Below, in pieces: positions 42,931-52,076 of a stretch of DNA of 64,000 bases (position 1 is its first letter; each line of letters starts with the position of its first letter). Below the pieces are notes generated by a model. The model saw only the letters and a program-made list of their open reading frames with translations. It did no database searches and was not told the origin of the DNA. The stretch is from SIG307 sp964545045 (GTDB lineage: Bacteria; Bacillota; Clostridia; Lachnospirales; Lachnospiraceae): assembly GCA_964545045.1 (NCBI GenBank), contig CAZJEN010000016.1, forward strand, positions 1 to 64,000, given 5' to 3'. The position numbers and the translations under genes are program-made.

Positions 42931-43809
42931 ATGGAAAATCAACCGACCCCACCGTGGGCAAATGAGCTTACGGAAGAGGAATTTATCAGTTATGCCGCTA
43001 CCTATAAAGTGGGTGAGCATTTTCATCTTTATCACAAAGAAATTTTTGAGGTGCCGTCCATCGGGAATTTAAGATATTATTTCTACGACCCGACAGAGCA
43101 CGGCTATCCGAAGGATAAAAAGTATCCGCTTTTGGTTTTCCTACATGGTACTTCCAATTCGTTGGAGGGAGATATTTGTATCAACTACAGCGGCGGTGAG
43201 CTGTTTGCATCTCCGGCGTATCAAAAGCAGCTGGGCGGAGCGTATGTGCTGATTCCCCTTGCAAACGAATACAGAGATACGGACGGTTCCGTTAGTGGGA
43301 CCTGGCATACCGGAGAATATACGAAACCGGTGACAGACCTGATAAAGCAGTTTGTAAAGGAGCGGGAGCAAACCATCGGGAAAAAGATTGTGATGGGAAA
43401 TTCCAGCGGAGCGACCTTCTGTTTTCAGGTGGTGGCGCAGGATACGGCGTTTTTTGACGGCTGTGTACCAATCGGAACAAGTGCGATTCCGGAGGATGCG
43501 GTATTGGATGAATTTGATGACAACGATGTACATCTGTTTTTCGCGATTTCCACCCATGACGAATTCCATGATTTTGAAACAGAGATTCGCCCGCGAGTAC
43601 CGCGTCTGGAGCAGATGAAGCATAAGTTCCTCTATTTTCCGAAGTGGACAAAGAACGGGGACGGAGGGATTTCCTCCATTAACTTCGGTGTAGAAATGGG
43701 ACAGCATTGCTTGGTGAATGCCATGCATGCCAATTTGATGTTTGATGACGGAACGTCGATGGAAGAGAGACTTCCGCAAGGCGTTATCGGTTGGATTTTA
43801 CAGGTATAA
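42931..43809 (+). CDS. Alpha/beta hydrolase, esterase-like
   Basis: A 292-residue cytoplasmic protein (no signal peptide) with the alpha/beta hydrolase pattern: LLVFLHGTSNS (oxyanion region) near residue 70, nucleophile elbow GNSSGA near residue 156, acid in the AISTHDEFHD region near residue 205, and catalytic His in GQHCLVNAMH near residue 255. It resembles esterases related to feruloyl or acetyl-xylan esterases, but substrate cannot be assigned. AGGAGG precedes the ATG. Confidence 0.82.
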   Translation: MENQPTPPWANELTEEEFISYAATYKVGEHFHLYHKEIFEVPSIGNLRYYFYDPTEHGYPKDKKYPLLVFLHGTSNSLEGDICINYSGGELFASPAYQKQLGGAYVLIPLANEYRDTDGSVSGTWHTGEYTKPVTDLIKQFVKEREQTIGKKIVMGNSSGATFCFQVVAQDTAFFDGCVPIGTSAIPEDAVLDEFDDNDVHLFFAISTHDEFHDFETEIRPRVPRLEQMKHKFLYFPKWTKNGDGGISSINFGVEMGQHCLVNAMHANLMFDDGTSMEERLPQGVIGWILQV

Positions 43810-43852
43810 AAGTGTGTTGTGGGAGAAGGGGAATTGAAAGGAGTAAGGTTTC

Positions 43853-44359
43853 ATGAAGGAAGTTAAGTTTTCGGTACAGGTAACCGTAAAGGATATGTTT
43901 TCTTTTTTGATGCATCATTCCTACCGCGGAGGTTCTTTGATTGCAGATGCCATCGTTACCTTCGGAGCCATCGGGTTGTTGCTTGCGGGCTTTGGAAAAG
44001 GAGACCCGGTCAAGACTGTGGCATTGATTTTTGTGGCAATGCTGTTTACGGTAATCCATCCGTTACAGCTTTACAGCAAAGCCAGAAAGCAGGTAAAGAA
44101 CAACGAGGTGTTCAAATTGCCGTTGGATTATGTGTTGACGGAGGAGGGTATCACCTTGAGTCAGGGAGAACAGAGCCAGTCCATTACCTGGGCGGATGTG
44201 TATCAGGTGAAGGAATACAAGTCTCAGATTTTGGTATATACCGGTCGTGTGTATGCTTTTATTTGGCCGAAGAGTGCACTTTCCGAGTGTGAGACGGAGG
44301 TAAGAGAGTTATTCAAGAAGCACTTGTCGGAGAAGGTTGCAGGAAAGAGTGTGAAGTAA
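43853..44359 (+). CDS. YcxB-like membrane protein
   Basis: A 168-residue protein with two membrane helices (about residues 30-50 and 58-76) followed by a compact soluble domain. The segment YVLTEEGITLSQGEQSQSITWADVYQVKEYKS, given here as spanning residues 97-128, and the later YAFIWPKSAL are typical of YcxB-family proteins. Function unknown; family members are small conserved membrane proteins of Firmicutes. GGAG precedes the ATG and the gene follows the esterase by 43 bases. Confidence 0.75.
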   Translation: MKEVKFSVQVTVKDMFSFLMHHSYRGGSLIADAIVTFGAIGLLLAGFGKGDPVKTVALIFVAMLFTVIHPLQLYSKARKQVKNNEVFKLPLDYVLTEEGITLSQGEQSQSITWADVYQVKEYKSQILVYTGRVYAFIWPKSALSECETEVRELFKKHLSEKVAGKSVK

Positions 44360-44443
44360 AGAGTACTGATGTTGAAAAAGGGAAAATGACGAATAGAACA
44401 CAGATAAATCAGATGCATGAAAAGTCTGATTAAAGGAGCAATT

Positions 44444-44863
44444 ATGAAATTTGAAAGTTTTTCGGCAGAAGAGACATATGCCCTTGGAAAAAAACTGGGG
44501 GAAGAGGCAAAGCCGGGTGCTGTGTACTGTTTATCCGGTGATCTTGGTGTGGGAAAAACCGTATTTACCAAGGGGTTTGCGGTGGGCCTCGGTGTCACCG
44601 ATACGGTGAACAGCCCGACCTTTACCATTGTGCAGGTGTACAACGGAAGGATGCCGTTTTATCATTTTGACGTATATCGTATCGAGGAACCGGAGGAGAT
44701 GGAGGAAATCGGTTACGAGGACTATTTCTACGGAGACGGTGCCTGTATGATCGAGTGGGCAGAGTTGATTGAGGAACTGATTCCTGAGGATGCGGTAAAA
44801 GTGTGCATCAGCAAGGATTTACAAAAGGGGACGGACTATCGTTTGATTACGGTAGGGGAATAA
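44444..44863 (+). CDS. tsaE: tRNA t6A biosynthesis ATPase TsaE
   Basis: A 139-residue P-loop ATPase needed with TsaB, TsaC and TsaD to form N6-threonylcarbamoyladenosine in tRNA. Walker A is SGDLGVGKTVFTKG near residue 32, switch motif VNSPTFTIVQVY near residue 60, and Walker B-like MIEWAELIEELIP near residue 105. ATG 44444 has AAAGGAG upstream; an in-frame start 27 bases earlier does not. tsaB and rimI follow, the usual Firmicute order. Confidence 0.95.
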   Translation: MKFESFSAEETYALGKKLGEEAKPGAVYCLSGDLGVGKTVFTKGFAVGLGVTDTVNSPTFTIVQVYNGRMPFYHFDVYRIEEPEEMEEIGYEDYFYGDGACMIEWAELIEELIPEDAVKVCISKDLQKGTDYRLITVGE

Positions 44864-44891
44864 AGGATTTTACTCTGAGAGGTGAAATTAT

Positions 44892-45611
44892 ATGAAGATT
44901 TTAGCTATCGACAGCTCGGGACTCATTGCGTCCGCGGCACTTGCTACGGAGGATGCGTTGCTGGCCGAGTACACAACCAATTATAAAAAGACCCATTCCC
45001 AGACCTTACTTCCTATGATTGATGAAATCGTGAAGATGACGGAGACGGAGCTTTCGGAGCTGGATGCCATTGCGGTAACGGCGGGACCGGGCTCCTTTAC
45101 GGGCCTTCGTATCGGGTCCGCTACGGCAAAGGGGCTGGGACAGGCTCTTGACAAGCCATTAATTGCGGTGCCGACCACGGAAGCGTTGGCTTGGAATTTC
45201 TGCGGCTCTGAGGCAGTGATTTGTCCGTTAATGGATGCCAGACGGTCCCAGGTGTATACGGGCTTGTACCGTTGGAACAAAGAAACAGAGACCATGGATT
45301 GCCTGTTTGCCCAGGAGGCCATGGCGGTAGAGGATATTATCGCGGAAGTGAACCGTTTGGGGCAGCCGGTGATTTTCCTGGGAGACGGTGCGGATGCGTA
45401 CAAAGCGGTACTTACGGAGAAGACGACGGTAGGGTTTTCCTTTGCACCGGTACATATGAGTAAGCAACGGGCGGCATCTTTGGCAGCTTGTGCCTTTGTG
45501 TACGCAAAGGAAGGAAAGCTCGTGAGTGCAGCGGAGTTTGTACCGACCTACCTTCGGAAGTCTCAGGCAGAAAGAGAACGGGAAGAGAAGGAACGTGCAG
45601 AACAGGCGTAG
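44892..45611 (+). CDS. tsaB: tRNA t6A biosynthesis protein TsaB
   Basis: A 239-residue ASKHA-fold partner of TsaD. MKILAIDSSG opens the protein, and TAGPGSFTGLRIG near residue 63 is the family signature. It lacks the metal-binding histidines of TsaD, as expected for the non-catalytic partner. GAGAGGTG precedes the ATG. It is the middle gene of tsaE-tsaB-rimI; tsaD lies about 7 kb downstream on the same strand. Confidence 0.95.
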   Translation: MKILAIDSSGLIASAALATEDALLAEYTTNYKKTHSQTLLPMIDEIVKMTETELSELDAIAVTAGPGSFTGLRIGSATAKGLGQALDKPLIAVPTTEALAWNFCGSEAVICPLMDARRSQVYTGLYRWNKETETMDCLFAQEAMAVEDIIAEVNRLGQPVIFLGDGADAYKAVLTEKTTVGFSFAPVHMSKQRAASLAACAFVYAKEGKLVSAAEFVPTYLRKSQAEREREEKERAEQA

Positions 45612-45617
45612 GGAGGT

Positions 45618-46079
45618 ATGTGCTTGGAACAGACGTTAACCATCAGAAAAATGGCAGAGGAAGATGTGGCGGCGGTAGCGGCCCTTGAGGCGGAGAATTT
45701 TTCCCGCCCGTGGAGCTACGATGCCTTTTACAAAACCCTGTCGGATGAAAACTATATTGTAATCATAGCAAAGGACGCGGACGCATTATTGGGATATTGC
45801 GTCCTTCTTTGTACGGGCGAAGAAGCGGACATTACCAATGTATGTACCGCACCGGCAGCCCGGGGAAAGGGCGTGGCAACGGTTATGTTGACTGCTCTTA
45901 TGGAGGAAGGCGAGAACAGGGGAGTTGCGGAGTTTTTCTTGGAAGTACGGGAAGGAAACGTACCGGCAAGAAGTTTGTATACAAAGCTGGGGTTTGAGGA
46001 AATCGGACTTCGAAAGAATTATTACGAGGAGCCGAAGGAGCACGCGGTGTTGATGAAGAAAGGGGAGACTGCGGTATGA
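45618..46079 (+). CDS. rimI: Ribosomal-protein-alanine N-acetyltransferase RimI
   Basis: A GNAT enzyme of about 150 residues expected to acetylate the N-terminus of ribosomal protein S18. Seen: the opening IRKMAEEDVAAVAALEAENF, acetyl-CoA loop PAARGKGVATVM near residue 80, and VREGNVPARSLYTKLGFEEIG near residue 110 with the NxxAxxLYxKxGF motif. GGGAGG lies one base before ATG 45618 and 7 bases before an in-frame TTG at 45624, so the TTG may be the real start. It overlaps the next gene by 4 bases. Confidence 0.92.
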   Translation: MCLEQTLTIRKMAEEDVAAVAALEAENFSRPWSYDAFYKTLSDENYIVIIAKDADALLGYCVLLCTGEEADITNVCTAPAARGKGVATVMLTALMEEGENRGVAEFFLEVREGNVPARSLYTKLGFEEIGLRKNYYEEPKEHAVLMKKGETAV

Positions 46080-46504
46080 GAATGATAATCGAACAGACCA
46101 AAGACTATCCGAGGCGTATGGTGTATGACCCGGCAACAAATACCTTTTCGGAAACGGAAAAAGAATCACTGGCCCATGCCAGAGGCTTTGATTATCCTTA
46201 TGGCTGGGTGAAAGAATCCGGCACACCGCCTGCCCCTCATTGCGACTGTATGCTGATGTCAACGAAGGAATATAACCTGGGAGATGAGGTGGAAATAAAA
46301 CTCATCGGAATGTTTAAGCGGAATGACGGAGACCACAAATATATTGTGGTGGAAGCAAGTCGTGAAATAAATGATTATGCGGAGCTGACAGAGAACGAAC
46401 TGGAGGCGTTACATAAGCTTTATCCCCGTGTGAGAGATGGGGAAGGTTGGTTCGGAAAAGAAGAGGCGGAATGGTGCTATGAGCACTGCGAGAAGGCACT
46501 GTAA
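46076..46504 (+). CDS. Inorganic pyrophosphatase-like protein
   Basis: A 142-residue protein. HARGFDYPYGWVKES, then CDCMLMSTKEYNLGDEVEIKL and IGMFKRNDGDHKYIVVEA resemble the core of class I inorganic pyrophosphatases (the YGY, DPLDVLV, IGxxxxxDxGxxDxKxIAV order) in a shortened and degenerate form: several acidic metal ligands are replaced. Hydrolytic activity is uncertain. It overlaps rimI by 4 bases, so it is part of the tsaE-tsaB-rimI operon. Confidence 0.6.
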   Translation: MRMIIEQTKDYPRRMVYDPATNTFSETEKESLAHARGFDYPYGWVKESGTPPAPHCDCMLMSTKEYNLGDEVEIKLIGMFKRNDGDHKYIVVEASREINDYAELTENELEALHKLYPRVRDGEGWFGKEEAEWCYEHCEKAL

Positions 46505-46546
46505 TGTGTTTTCATCATTTGAATCGGCGAAAAGGGTGTGAAAGAA

Positions 46547-47155
46547 ATGAAAAATAAAAGAAAATCAGTAACATTTTACTTAGCAATTATTAATGTGCTG
46601 ATATTGGTTATAAATGTTGTGCTGGGCGGAGGAAACCGCTTTTGGATTTTTCTGACAGGCGGCGGCTATGTCAGGGAATGGGGCGCGGCTTCTCTTGCAT
46701 TGGTAACGGAACAGGGACAATGGTGGCGGCTTCTGAGCTGCGGATACCTCCATGGGGGTGTTGTTCACTTGGTAGGGAATATGGCGGCGTTGGAGATAAT
46801 AGGTACCAAAATAGAGAAGAAAATCGGACCGGTAAAGCTGCTTTTGATTTACAACCTGGGAACGATACTGACCGCGTTTTTATGGTGTCTCATATTTCCG
46901 GAAGGGGATATTACAGGTGCTTCTCTCGGGATTTTTGTGTTGCTCGGGATGATGTGTGTCATGCTTTTTGCAAAGAGGGAGAAGCAAACGATTGCACTAA
47001 GCCGATATGATAAGGGCTATTTGGTATTCTATGTGATAGCCGGATGTTTTCTGGGAATAGGGACGATTGTGGTGCATTTGATTGGATTTGGAATCGGAAT
47101 TTTATTAGGGGGATTCTATGGAAAAATTTTATATTCGAGAGTTAAAGCCGACTGA
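46547..47155 (+). CDS. Rhomboid family intramembrane serine protease
   Basis: About 202 residues with six predicted membrane helices. The HxxxN-type motif is YLHGGVVHLVGNM near residue 75, the catalytic serine lies in TGASLGIFVLLG near residue 125, and the catalytic histidine in HLIGFGIGILLGGF near residue 185. The residue after Ser-x is Gly in GASLG, compared with GASGA in most relatives, a small deviation. GTG 46538 is an alternative start 9 bases earlier. It overlaps the next gene by 38 bases. Confidence 0.85.
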   Translation: MKNKRKSVTFYLAIINVLILVINVVLGGGNRFWIFLTGGGYVREWGAASLALVTEQGQWWRLLSCGYLHGGVVHLVGNMAALEIIGTKIEKKIGPVKLLLIYNLGTILTAFLWCLIFPEGDITGASLGIFVLLGMMCVMLFAKREKQTIALSRYDKGYLVFYVIAGCFLGIGTIVVHLIGFGIGILLGGFYGKILYSRVKAD

Positions 47156-47600
47156 CTACGAGCGTGTTGTAGCGATTTATAATTCCAATCGAGAGTTTTT
47201 ACGAAATCATTTAGGAACCGAAGCAGCAGATGAAGCGTTTATTTTGACAGAAGGGGTAACGATGAAGAAGGTGGGATTTCAGTCATGTGTTATTGTGGAC
47301 GGGGAAGCACAAACAGTACAGGGAGTTTTGGATTATAAGTCGGACGAAGAAGTATATCTTTCTTTGCTTATGTTGTCAGAAGAACTACAGGGAAAGGGGA
47401 TAGGCAAAGACATATATTCTATGTTTGAAAGGAAAATGCGGAAAGAGAAAAGAGCCTCGATTCGAATTGATGTGGTAAATGATTATCCGGAAAATGTGGT
47501 TCCTTTTTGGGAGAAGCAGGGATTTGTCGGAAACGAAACTATAACCTTGGAATGGGGAAATAAGAAAAGCAATGCCATTGTTATGAGAAAAAGATTATAG
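47118..47600 (+). CDS. GNAT family N-acetyltransferase
   Basis: A 160-residue acetyltransferase: YIRELKPTDYERVVAIYN at the N-terminus, acetyl-CoA loop EELQGKGIGKDIY near residue 92, and a C-terminal VVPFWEKQGFVGNE motif. Substrate unknown. Its start lies inside the 3' end of the rhomboid gene (38-base overlap) with GGGGG before the ATG, so translation is coupled. Confidence 0.88.
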   Translation: MEKFYIRELKPTDYERVVAIYNSNREFLRNHLGTEAADEAFILTEGVTMKKVGFQSCVIVDGEAQTVQGVLDYKSDEEVYLSLLMLSEELQGKGIGKDIYSMFERKMRKEKRASIRIDVVNDYPENVVPFWEKQGFVGNETITLEWGNKKSNAIVMRKRL

Positions 47601-47615
47601 ATACCGGAGGATAAA

Positions 47616-48065
47616 ATGAGTCGTACGGAAACAGCAGAATTAACGGTACTATGCCTCATCCGAAGAGGCGACGAATATTTGTTGCAGGACCGAATCAAAA
47701 AGGACTGGAGAGGATTTACTCTGCCGGGAGGTCATGTGGAGCCGGGTGAGTCCATCGTGGATGCGGTAATCCGTGAGATGCAGGAGGAGACCGGGCTTAC
47801 GGTGGAGCATCCGAAGCTTTGCGGTGTGAAACAGTTTCCGATAGACGGAGGCAGATATCTCGTATTTTTGTTTGTGGCAGATCAGTTTTCGGGAGAGGTG
47901 ATTTCTTCGGAAGAGGGAGCAATGCACTGGGTGAAGAAAGAGGATTTACAAAAGGTGAATCTTGTAAATGATTTTCATGAATTATTGGAAGTTATGTTGG
48001 ATGAAAATCTGAGTGAGTTTCAGTATGTGATAGAGGACGGGAAATGGAAGGCTGTGCAGAAGTAG
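47616..48065 (+). CDS. Nudix hydrolase (8-oxo-dGTP diphosphatase type)
   Basis: A 149-residue Nudix protein. The Nudix box runs from GGHVEPGE through REMQEETGL (residues about 39-61) with all catalytic glutamates. The surrounding LTVLCLIRRGDEYLLQDR and WKAVQK ends resemble MutT-type nucleotide-cleaning enzymes. The exact substrate is not determinable. GGAGG precedes the ATG; 15 bases separate it from the acetyltransferase gene. Confidence 0.9.
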   Translation: MSRTETAELTVLCLIRRGDEYLLQDRIKKDWRGFTLPGGHVEPGESIVDAVIREMQEETGLTVEHPKLCGVKQFPIDGGRYLVFLFVADQFSGEVISSEEGAMHWVKKEDLQKVNLVNDFHELLEVMLDENLSEFQYVIEDGKWKAVQK

Positions 48066-48075
48066 GAGGTCCGTT

Positions 48076-48747
48076 ATGAGTAGAAAGCTATTCTTACAAG
48101 CAATTATTAAATTTCTTTTTGGTATTCTTTTGGTCGGCTTACTTGTTTTTTTTCCGGCGGGAACCCTCCGGTTCTTCCAAGGCTGGCTTTTTATGGGTAT
48201 CCTGTTTATCCCGATGTTTGCGGCGGGACTTGTGATGATGACAAAGAATCCGGGGCTGTTGGAGTCCCGATTGAATGCAAAGGAAAAGCAGTCAGACCAG
48301 AGTCTTGTGGTAAAGCTTTCCGGACTTATGTTTCTGGTAGGCTTTATCGTGGCGGGGCTGGATTTCCGGTTCGGTTGGTTGACTCTGCCGAAGGGAATTT
48401 CCGTCGGTGCGGCAGTGGTGTTTTTGGCGGCCTATGTGCTTTACGCAGAGGTGCTTCGGGAAAATACCTATTTATCCCGTACCATTGAACTACAGGAAAA
48501 TCAAAAGGTCATTGATACCGGCTTGTACGGGATGGTAAGGCATCCGATGTATTTTGCCACGGTGCTGTTATTCCTGGCGATGCCGTTGGTGCTTGGATCT
48601 GTGATTTCCTTTGTGATTTTCCTTGTGTATCCGTTTTTGATTGCAAAGAGGATTAAGGGGGAAGAAGCGTTTTTGGAGAAAGAATTGCCGGGATACAGTG
48701 AGTATAAAGAGAAGGTGAAATACCGGTTGATACCGTTTGTATGGTAG
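48076..48747 (+). CDS. Isoprenylcysteine carboxyl methyltransferase-like membrane protein
   Basis: A 223-residue integral membrane protein with about six helices. The C-terminal part carries GLYGMVRHPMYFATVLLFLAM (residues 150-170) and EEAFLEKELPGYSEYKEKVKYRLIP at 198-222, the SAM-binding signature of ICMT/PEMT-like methyltransferases. The bacterial substrate is unknown, probably a lipid or small hydrophobic molecule. AGGAGG precedes the ATG, 10 bases after the Nudix stop. Confidence 0.88.
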   Translation: MSRKLFLQAIIKFLFGILLVGLLVFFPAGTLRFFQGWLFMGILFIPMFAAGLVMMTKNPGLLESRLNAKEKQSDQSLVVKLSGLMFLVGFIVAGLDFRFGWLTLPKGISVGAAVVFLAAYVLYAEVLRENTYLSRTIELQENQKVIDTGLYGMVRHPMYFATVLLFLAMPLVLGSVISFVIFLVYPFLIAKRIKGEEAFLEKELPGYSEYKEKVKYRLIPFVW

Positions 48748-48756
48748 GAGCAGAAG

Positions 48757-49353
48757 ATGAGCGAGAACGAAACAACATGGGACAAGCTCCTGCAAATAAA
48801 AACAACCGGCCGGGACGACTCCAACTCCGACCAATATCGTTATCCATACGAACCTACACCCTACAGTGTCTTGGAACGGTTGGCCAACAGCGGCCTGATT
48901 CGGAAAAAAGATGTGGTGCTGGACTACGGATGCGGGAAAGGCCGGGTGGACTTCTTTTTGTCCTACCAGACTAAGGCAGGTACCTTGGGGATAGAGTATG
49001 ACGAGCGGATTTATCAGGGGGCAATAGAAAATCGGAAGACGGCTGTTTCGGGGGCAAGGACGGAGTTTGTACAGGCGAGAGCGGAGGCGTATGAAGTACC
49101 GTCGGAGGTGAACCGGTTCTACTTTTTCAATCCCTTTTCCGTGGAGCTTCTTCGAAAGGTCATGGCACGGATTCTGGAGTCCTATTATGAGAATCCGCGG
49201 GAGGCGTATTTGTTTTTCTATTATCCGTCGGAGGAATACATCTCTTATCTTATGACCGTGGATGAGTTGGAATTTTATGATGAAATTGCCTTCGGTGATT
49301 TGTTTGAAGGAAATGATCCGAGGGAACGGATACTGATTTTTTTATTACCTTAA
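48757..49353 (+). CDS. SAM-dependent methyltransferase
   Basis: A 198-residue class I methyltransferase. Motif I is VVLDYGCGKGRVDFFLS near residue 50, followed by LGIEYDE, the acidic ribose-binding residue. Later FYFFNPFSVELLRKVM is a typical motif for this clostridial group. Substrate unknown. It is 9 bases downstream of the ICMT-like gene and 20 bases upstream of fliB. Confidence 0.87.
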   Translation: MSENETTWDKLLQIKTTGRDDSNSDQYRYPYEPTPYSVLERLANSGLIRKKDVVLDYGCGKGRVDFFLSYQTKAGTLGIEYDERIYQGAIENRKTAVSGARTEFVQARAEAYEVPSEVNRFYFFNPFSVELLRKVMARILESYYENPREAYLFFYYPSEEYISYLMTVDELEFYDEIAFGDLFEGNDPRERILIFLLP

Positions 49354-49373
49354 GAAAAGGAGGTCCGTAATTC

Positions 49374-50498
49374 ATGCTCTATGTAAGACCGAATTATTAT
49401 GATAAGTTTCAGTGCGTGGCGGACCGGTGTGAAGCCACCTGCTGTGCCGGATGGCAGATTGTGATTGATGAAGCGTCGCTTGCACGATATCAATCCGAAG
49501 CGGGAGAGTACGGAGAAAGTTTACGGGAGCGCATTGATTGGAAGGAAAGCGTATTTAAGCAAACTTTCGGGAAACGCTGTGCCTTTTTGAAAGAGAACAA
49601 TCTTTGTGAGATGTATGAGCGGTTGGGGGAGGAGAGCCTTAGCTTTACCTGTGCCAATTATCCGCGACATATCGAGGAATTTGAAAATCTGCGGGAGATT
49701 ACCCTGACGGTGTCCTGCCCGGAGGTGGCACGGATTCTGCTGGAACAGAAGGAGCCGGTGAGCTTTGTCGAAGAGGAGGCAGGGGAGGACGAGGAAGAAT
49801 TCGAAGACTTTGACCCCTTCTTTTTCTCTTATTTGGAGGATGCCAGAGAGATTATGATTGCCATTCTGCAAAATCGTAGTTTGTCCTTAGAGGTGCGTGT
49901 AGCCTTGGTGAAAAAGATGGCAGTGGAAATGCAGGATGTTATAGAAGTAAGCGAATTGTTTGATTTAGCGGATGTGTTTGAAAGTTACGAGGAAGAGAAT
50001 CTTGCAAATGCCGTCGGGACGGCAGAACAAGAATTAAAAGCATTTTATGAGAACGAGACGGAAAGTTTCACAGATGCAAGAATGACGTTTGAACGGTTAT
50101 ACAGGCTGGAATTTTTAAGTGAGGATTGGGAAGAGTATCTGAACAAGTGTTGGCTGACATTGTACGGCGTGGGCGCAAGAGGCTATTGGGAACTTCAGAA
50201 AAAGTTTAAAAAATACTGTATGCAGACGACGCTTGACGGTGTAAGCATGGATATTATGTTGGAGCAGCTGTTGGTATACTTCGTCTTTGCTTATTTCTGT
50301 GGCGCGGTGTACGATGACAATGTCATAGGCAAAATAAGAATGGCAGTAGACAGCGTAACGGTTCTGTATGAAATGTTTGTGGCGAAATGGACAGAGCAGG
50401 AGGGACATTTATCCACAAAGGATATCCAAAGAATTGTGTACCGGTATTCCAGAGAGTTGGAGCATTCGGACGTGAACTTGGAGATTATGCAAAGTTAG
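49374..50498 (+). CDS. fliB: Flagellin lysine-N-methylase, FliB-like
   Basis: A 374-residue protein whose opening MLYVRPNYYDKFQCVADRCE, ATCCAGWQI and a further cluster (KRCAFLKENNLCEMY, SFTCANYPRH) match the FliB family of flagellin N-methylases, which have several conserved cysteines in the N-terminal 120 residues, possibly for an iron-sulfur cluster. In enteric bacteria FliB methylates surface lysines of flagellin. No flagellar genes are in the window, but a chemoreceptor is, which agrees with motility. AGGAGG precedes the ATG. Confidence 0.85.
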   Translation: MLYVRPNYYDKFQCVADRCEATCCAGWQIVIDEASLARYQSEAGEYGESLRERIDWKESVFKQTFGKRCAFLKENNLCEMYERLGEESLSFTCANYPRHIEEFENLREITLTVSCPEVARILLEQKEPVSFVEEEAGEDEEEFEDFDPFFFSYLEDAREIMIAILQNRSLSLEVRVALVKKMAVEMQDVIEVSELFDLADVFESYEEENLANAVGTAEQELKAFYENETESFTDARMTFERLYRLEFLSEDWEEYLNKCWLTLYGVGARGYWELQKKFKKYCMQTTLDGVSMDIMLEQLLVYFVFAYFCGAVYDDNVIGKIRMAVDSVTVLYEMFVAKWTEQEGHLSTKDIQRIVYRYSRELEHSDVNLEIMQS

Positions 50499-50508
50499 GG
50501 GAGGACTT

Positions 50509-50844
50509 ATGACCACACGAGAGGAAGTATTGGCGTACGGTTTGTCGCTTGCAAATACTTATCAGGATGCGCCGTTTCACGATGAAAACTGGCAACTGGT
50601 AAGAGTCAAAAAGAACAAAAAGGTATTTCTCTGGACCTATGAAAGAAACGGGAACACGTGCATTAACGTGAAGGTGAGCCCGGAGTGGCGGGATTTTTGG
50701 AGGAGTGCTTACCCTTCCGTACAGCCGGGGTATCACCAGAACAAGGAACACTGGAACACGGTGATTCTGAACGGAACGGTGCCGGAGACGGACGTAAAAC
50801 GAATGATTGCGGAAAGCTATGATTTGGTGGTTGGAAGAAAATAA
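50509..50844 (+). CDS. MmcQ/YjbR family protein
   Basis: A 111-residue protein with the CyaY-like fold expected of MmcQ/YjbR: AYGLSLANTYQDAPFHDENW at the start, VFLWTYERNGNTCINVKVSPEW in the middle, and PGYHQNKEHWNTVILNG at 72-90, the strongest signature. A DNA-binding role is often quoted for the family but is poorly tested. GGGGAGG lies just before the ATG. Confidence 0.9.
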   Translation: MTTREEVLAYGLSLANTYQDAPFHDENWQLVRVKKNKKVFLWTYERNGNTCINVKVSPEWRDFWRSAYPSVQPGYHQNKEHWNTVILNGTVPETDVKRMIAESYDLVVGRK

Positions 50845-50910
50845 TTACCACTACCCATTTCATCCAAAATGCGGTATAATGTCCGTGAGGGATTGAAAGG
50901 AGTGGAACGG

Positions 50911-51138
50911 ATGAAGCAGAAGGTACTCTGTAATTGTTGCGGACGAGCCCTTGCGACCTCCGACAGCGGCAAAACCGTAACAGAGGATGCGGTGTATATC
51001 CGCAAGGAGTGGGGCTATTTTTCCGAAAAAGATTTACAGATTCATCATATTGTGGTGTGTGAGGACTGCTATGATGAATGGATAAAGCAGTTTAAGTTAC
51101 CTGTGAAGATAGAAAAAAAGCAGGAGGTTTTATGTTAG
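50911..51138 (+). CDS. Small cysteine-rich protein, possible zinc ribbon
   Basis: About 75 residues from ATG 50911 (AAAGGAG upstream). Two Cys pairs, CNCCGRAL near the start and CEDCYDEW near residue 57, plus the nearby HHIVV, suggest a zinc-binding treble-clef or ribbon fold. No family recognised. It overlaps the RNase Z gene by 7 bases, so the two are translationally coupled. Confidence 0.78.
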   Translation: MKQKVLCNCCGRALATSDSGKTVTEDAVYIRKEWGYFSEKDLQIHHIVVCEDCYDEWIKQFKLPVKIEKKQEVLC

Positions 51139-52046
51139 AAGTTTGTTTGTTAGGGACCGGCGGAATGATGCCGCTTCCGAATCGTTGGCTGACCGCTTTG
51201 ATGACGCGGTTAAACGGCAGTAGTCTGCTGATTGATTGCGGTGAGGGCACTCAGGTGGCGATTCGGGAAAAAGGATGGAGCTTTCACGATATTGATGTGA
51301 TTTGTTTTACCCATTATCACGGGGATCACATCAGCGGCTTGCCGGGCTTATTGTTGTCCATGGGAAATGCTGAGCGGAAGGAGCCTGTGACCCTCATCGG
51401 ACCGAAGGGGTTGGAACGGGTAGTAGGCGCACTCCGGACCATTGCGCCGGAGCTGCCCTTTTCGTTAGAGTTTCATGAATTAACCGAGGCGGAGGAGACG
51501 ATTTTTACCCACGGGTATGAAATCGAAGCCTATAAAGTAAATCACAACGTGCTGTGCTATGGGTATTCCGTAGTAGTACGCCGGGGCGGCCGGTTCTTCC
51601 CTGAGAAGGCGGCGGAGAACAATGTTCCGCAGAAGTACTGGAACCGATTGCAAAAGGGCGAGACCATTGAAGACGATGGTGTATGCTATACCCCGGATAT
51701 GGTAATCGGACCGCCGCGAAAGGGCATCCGTCTTGCTTACAGCACGGATACGAGACCGACAAAGAGTATGGTTGCCCACGCCGCAGAGGCGGATTTGTTT
51801 ATCTGCGAGGGAATGTACGGTGAAGATGACAAGATGAATAAGGCTTTGGAGCACAAGCACATGACCTTTTACGAGGCGGCTAAGCTTGCAAAAGAAGCGA
51901 ATGTAAAGGAGTTGTGGCTGACTCACTACAGCCCGTCCCTCATTCGCCCGGAGGAATTTATTCCGAAGACCCGGAAGATTTTTCCTGCTACTTATGCGGC
52001 TAAGGACGGCAGAACAACGGTGCTGGAGTTTGATAAAAACGAGTAA
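51132..52046 (+). CDS. rnz: Ribonuclease Z
   Basis: A 304-residue metallo-beta-lactamase-fold endonuclease that trims tRNA 3' ends. The signature FTHYHGDHISGLPGLL (residues 57-72) carries the zinc-binding HxHxDH; DCGEGTQ precedes it, and STDTRP plus HKHMTFYEAAKLAKEA, ending in LTHYSPS, provide the remaining ligands. Length matches the short RNase Z form. AGGAGG precedes the ATG. Confidence 0.95.
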   Translation: MLEVCLLGTGGMMPLPNRWLTALMTRLNGSSLLIDCGEGTQVAIREKGWSFHDIDVICFTHYHGDHISGLPGLLLSMGNAERKEPVTLIGPKGLERVVGALRTIAPELPFSLEFHELTEAEETIFTHGYEIEAYKVNHNVLCYGYSVVVRRGGRFFPEKAAENNVPQKYWNRLQKGETIEDDGVCYTPDMVIGPPRKGIRLAYSTDTRPTKSMVAHAAEADLFICEGMYGEDDKMNKALEHKHMTFYEAAKLAKEANVKELWLTHYSPSLIRPEEFIPKTRKIFPATYAAKDGRTTVLEFDKNE

Positions 52047-52076
52047 TACGGTTTGCGGTGCAAAGGAGGGGTTCCT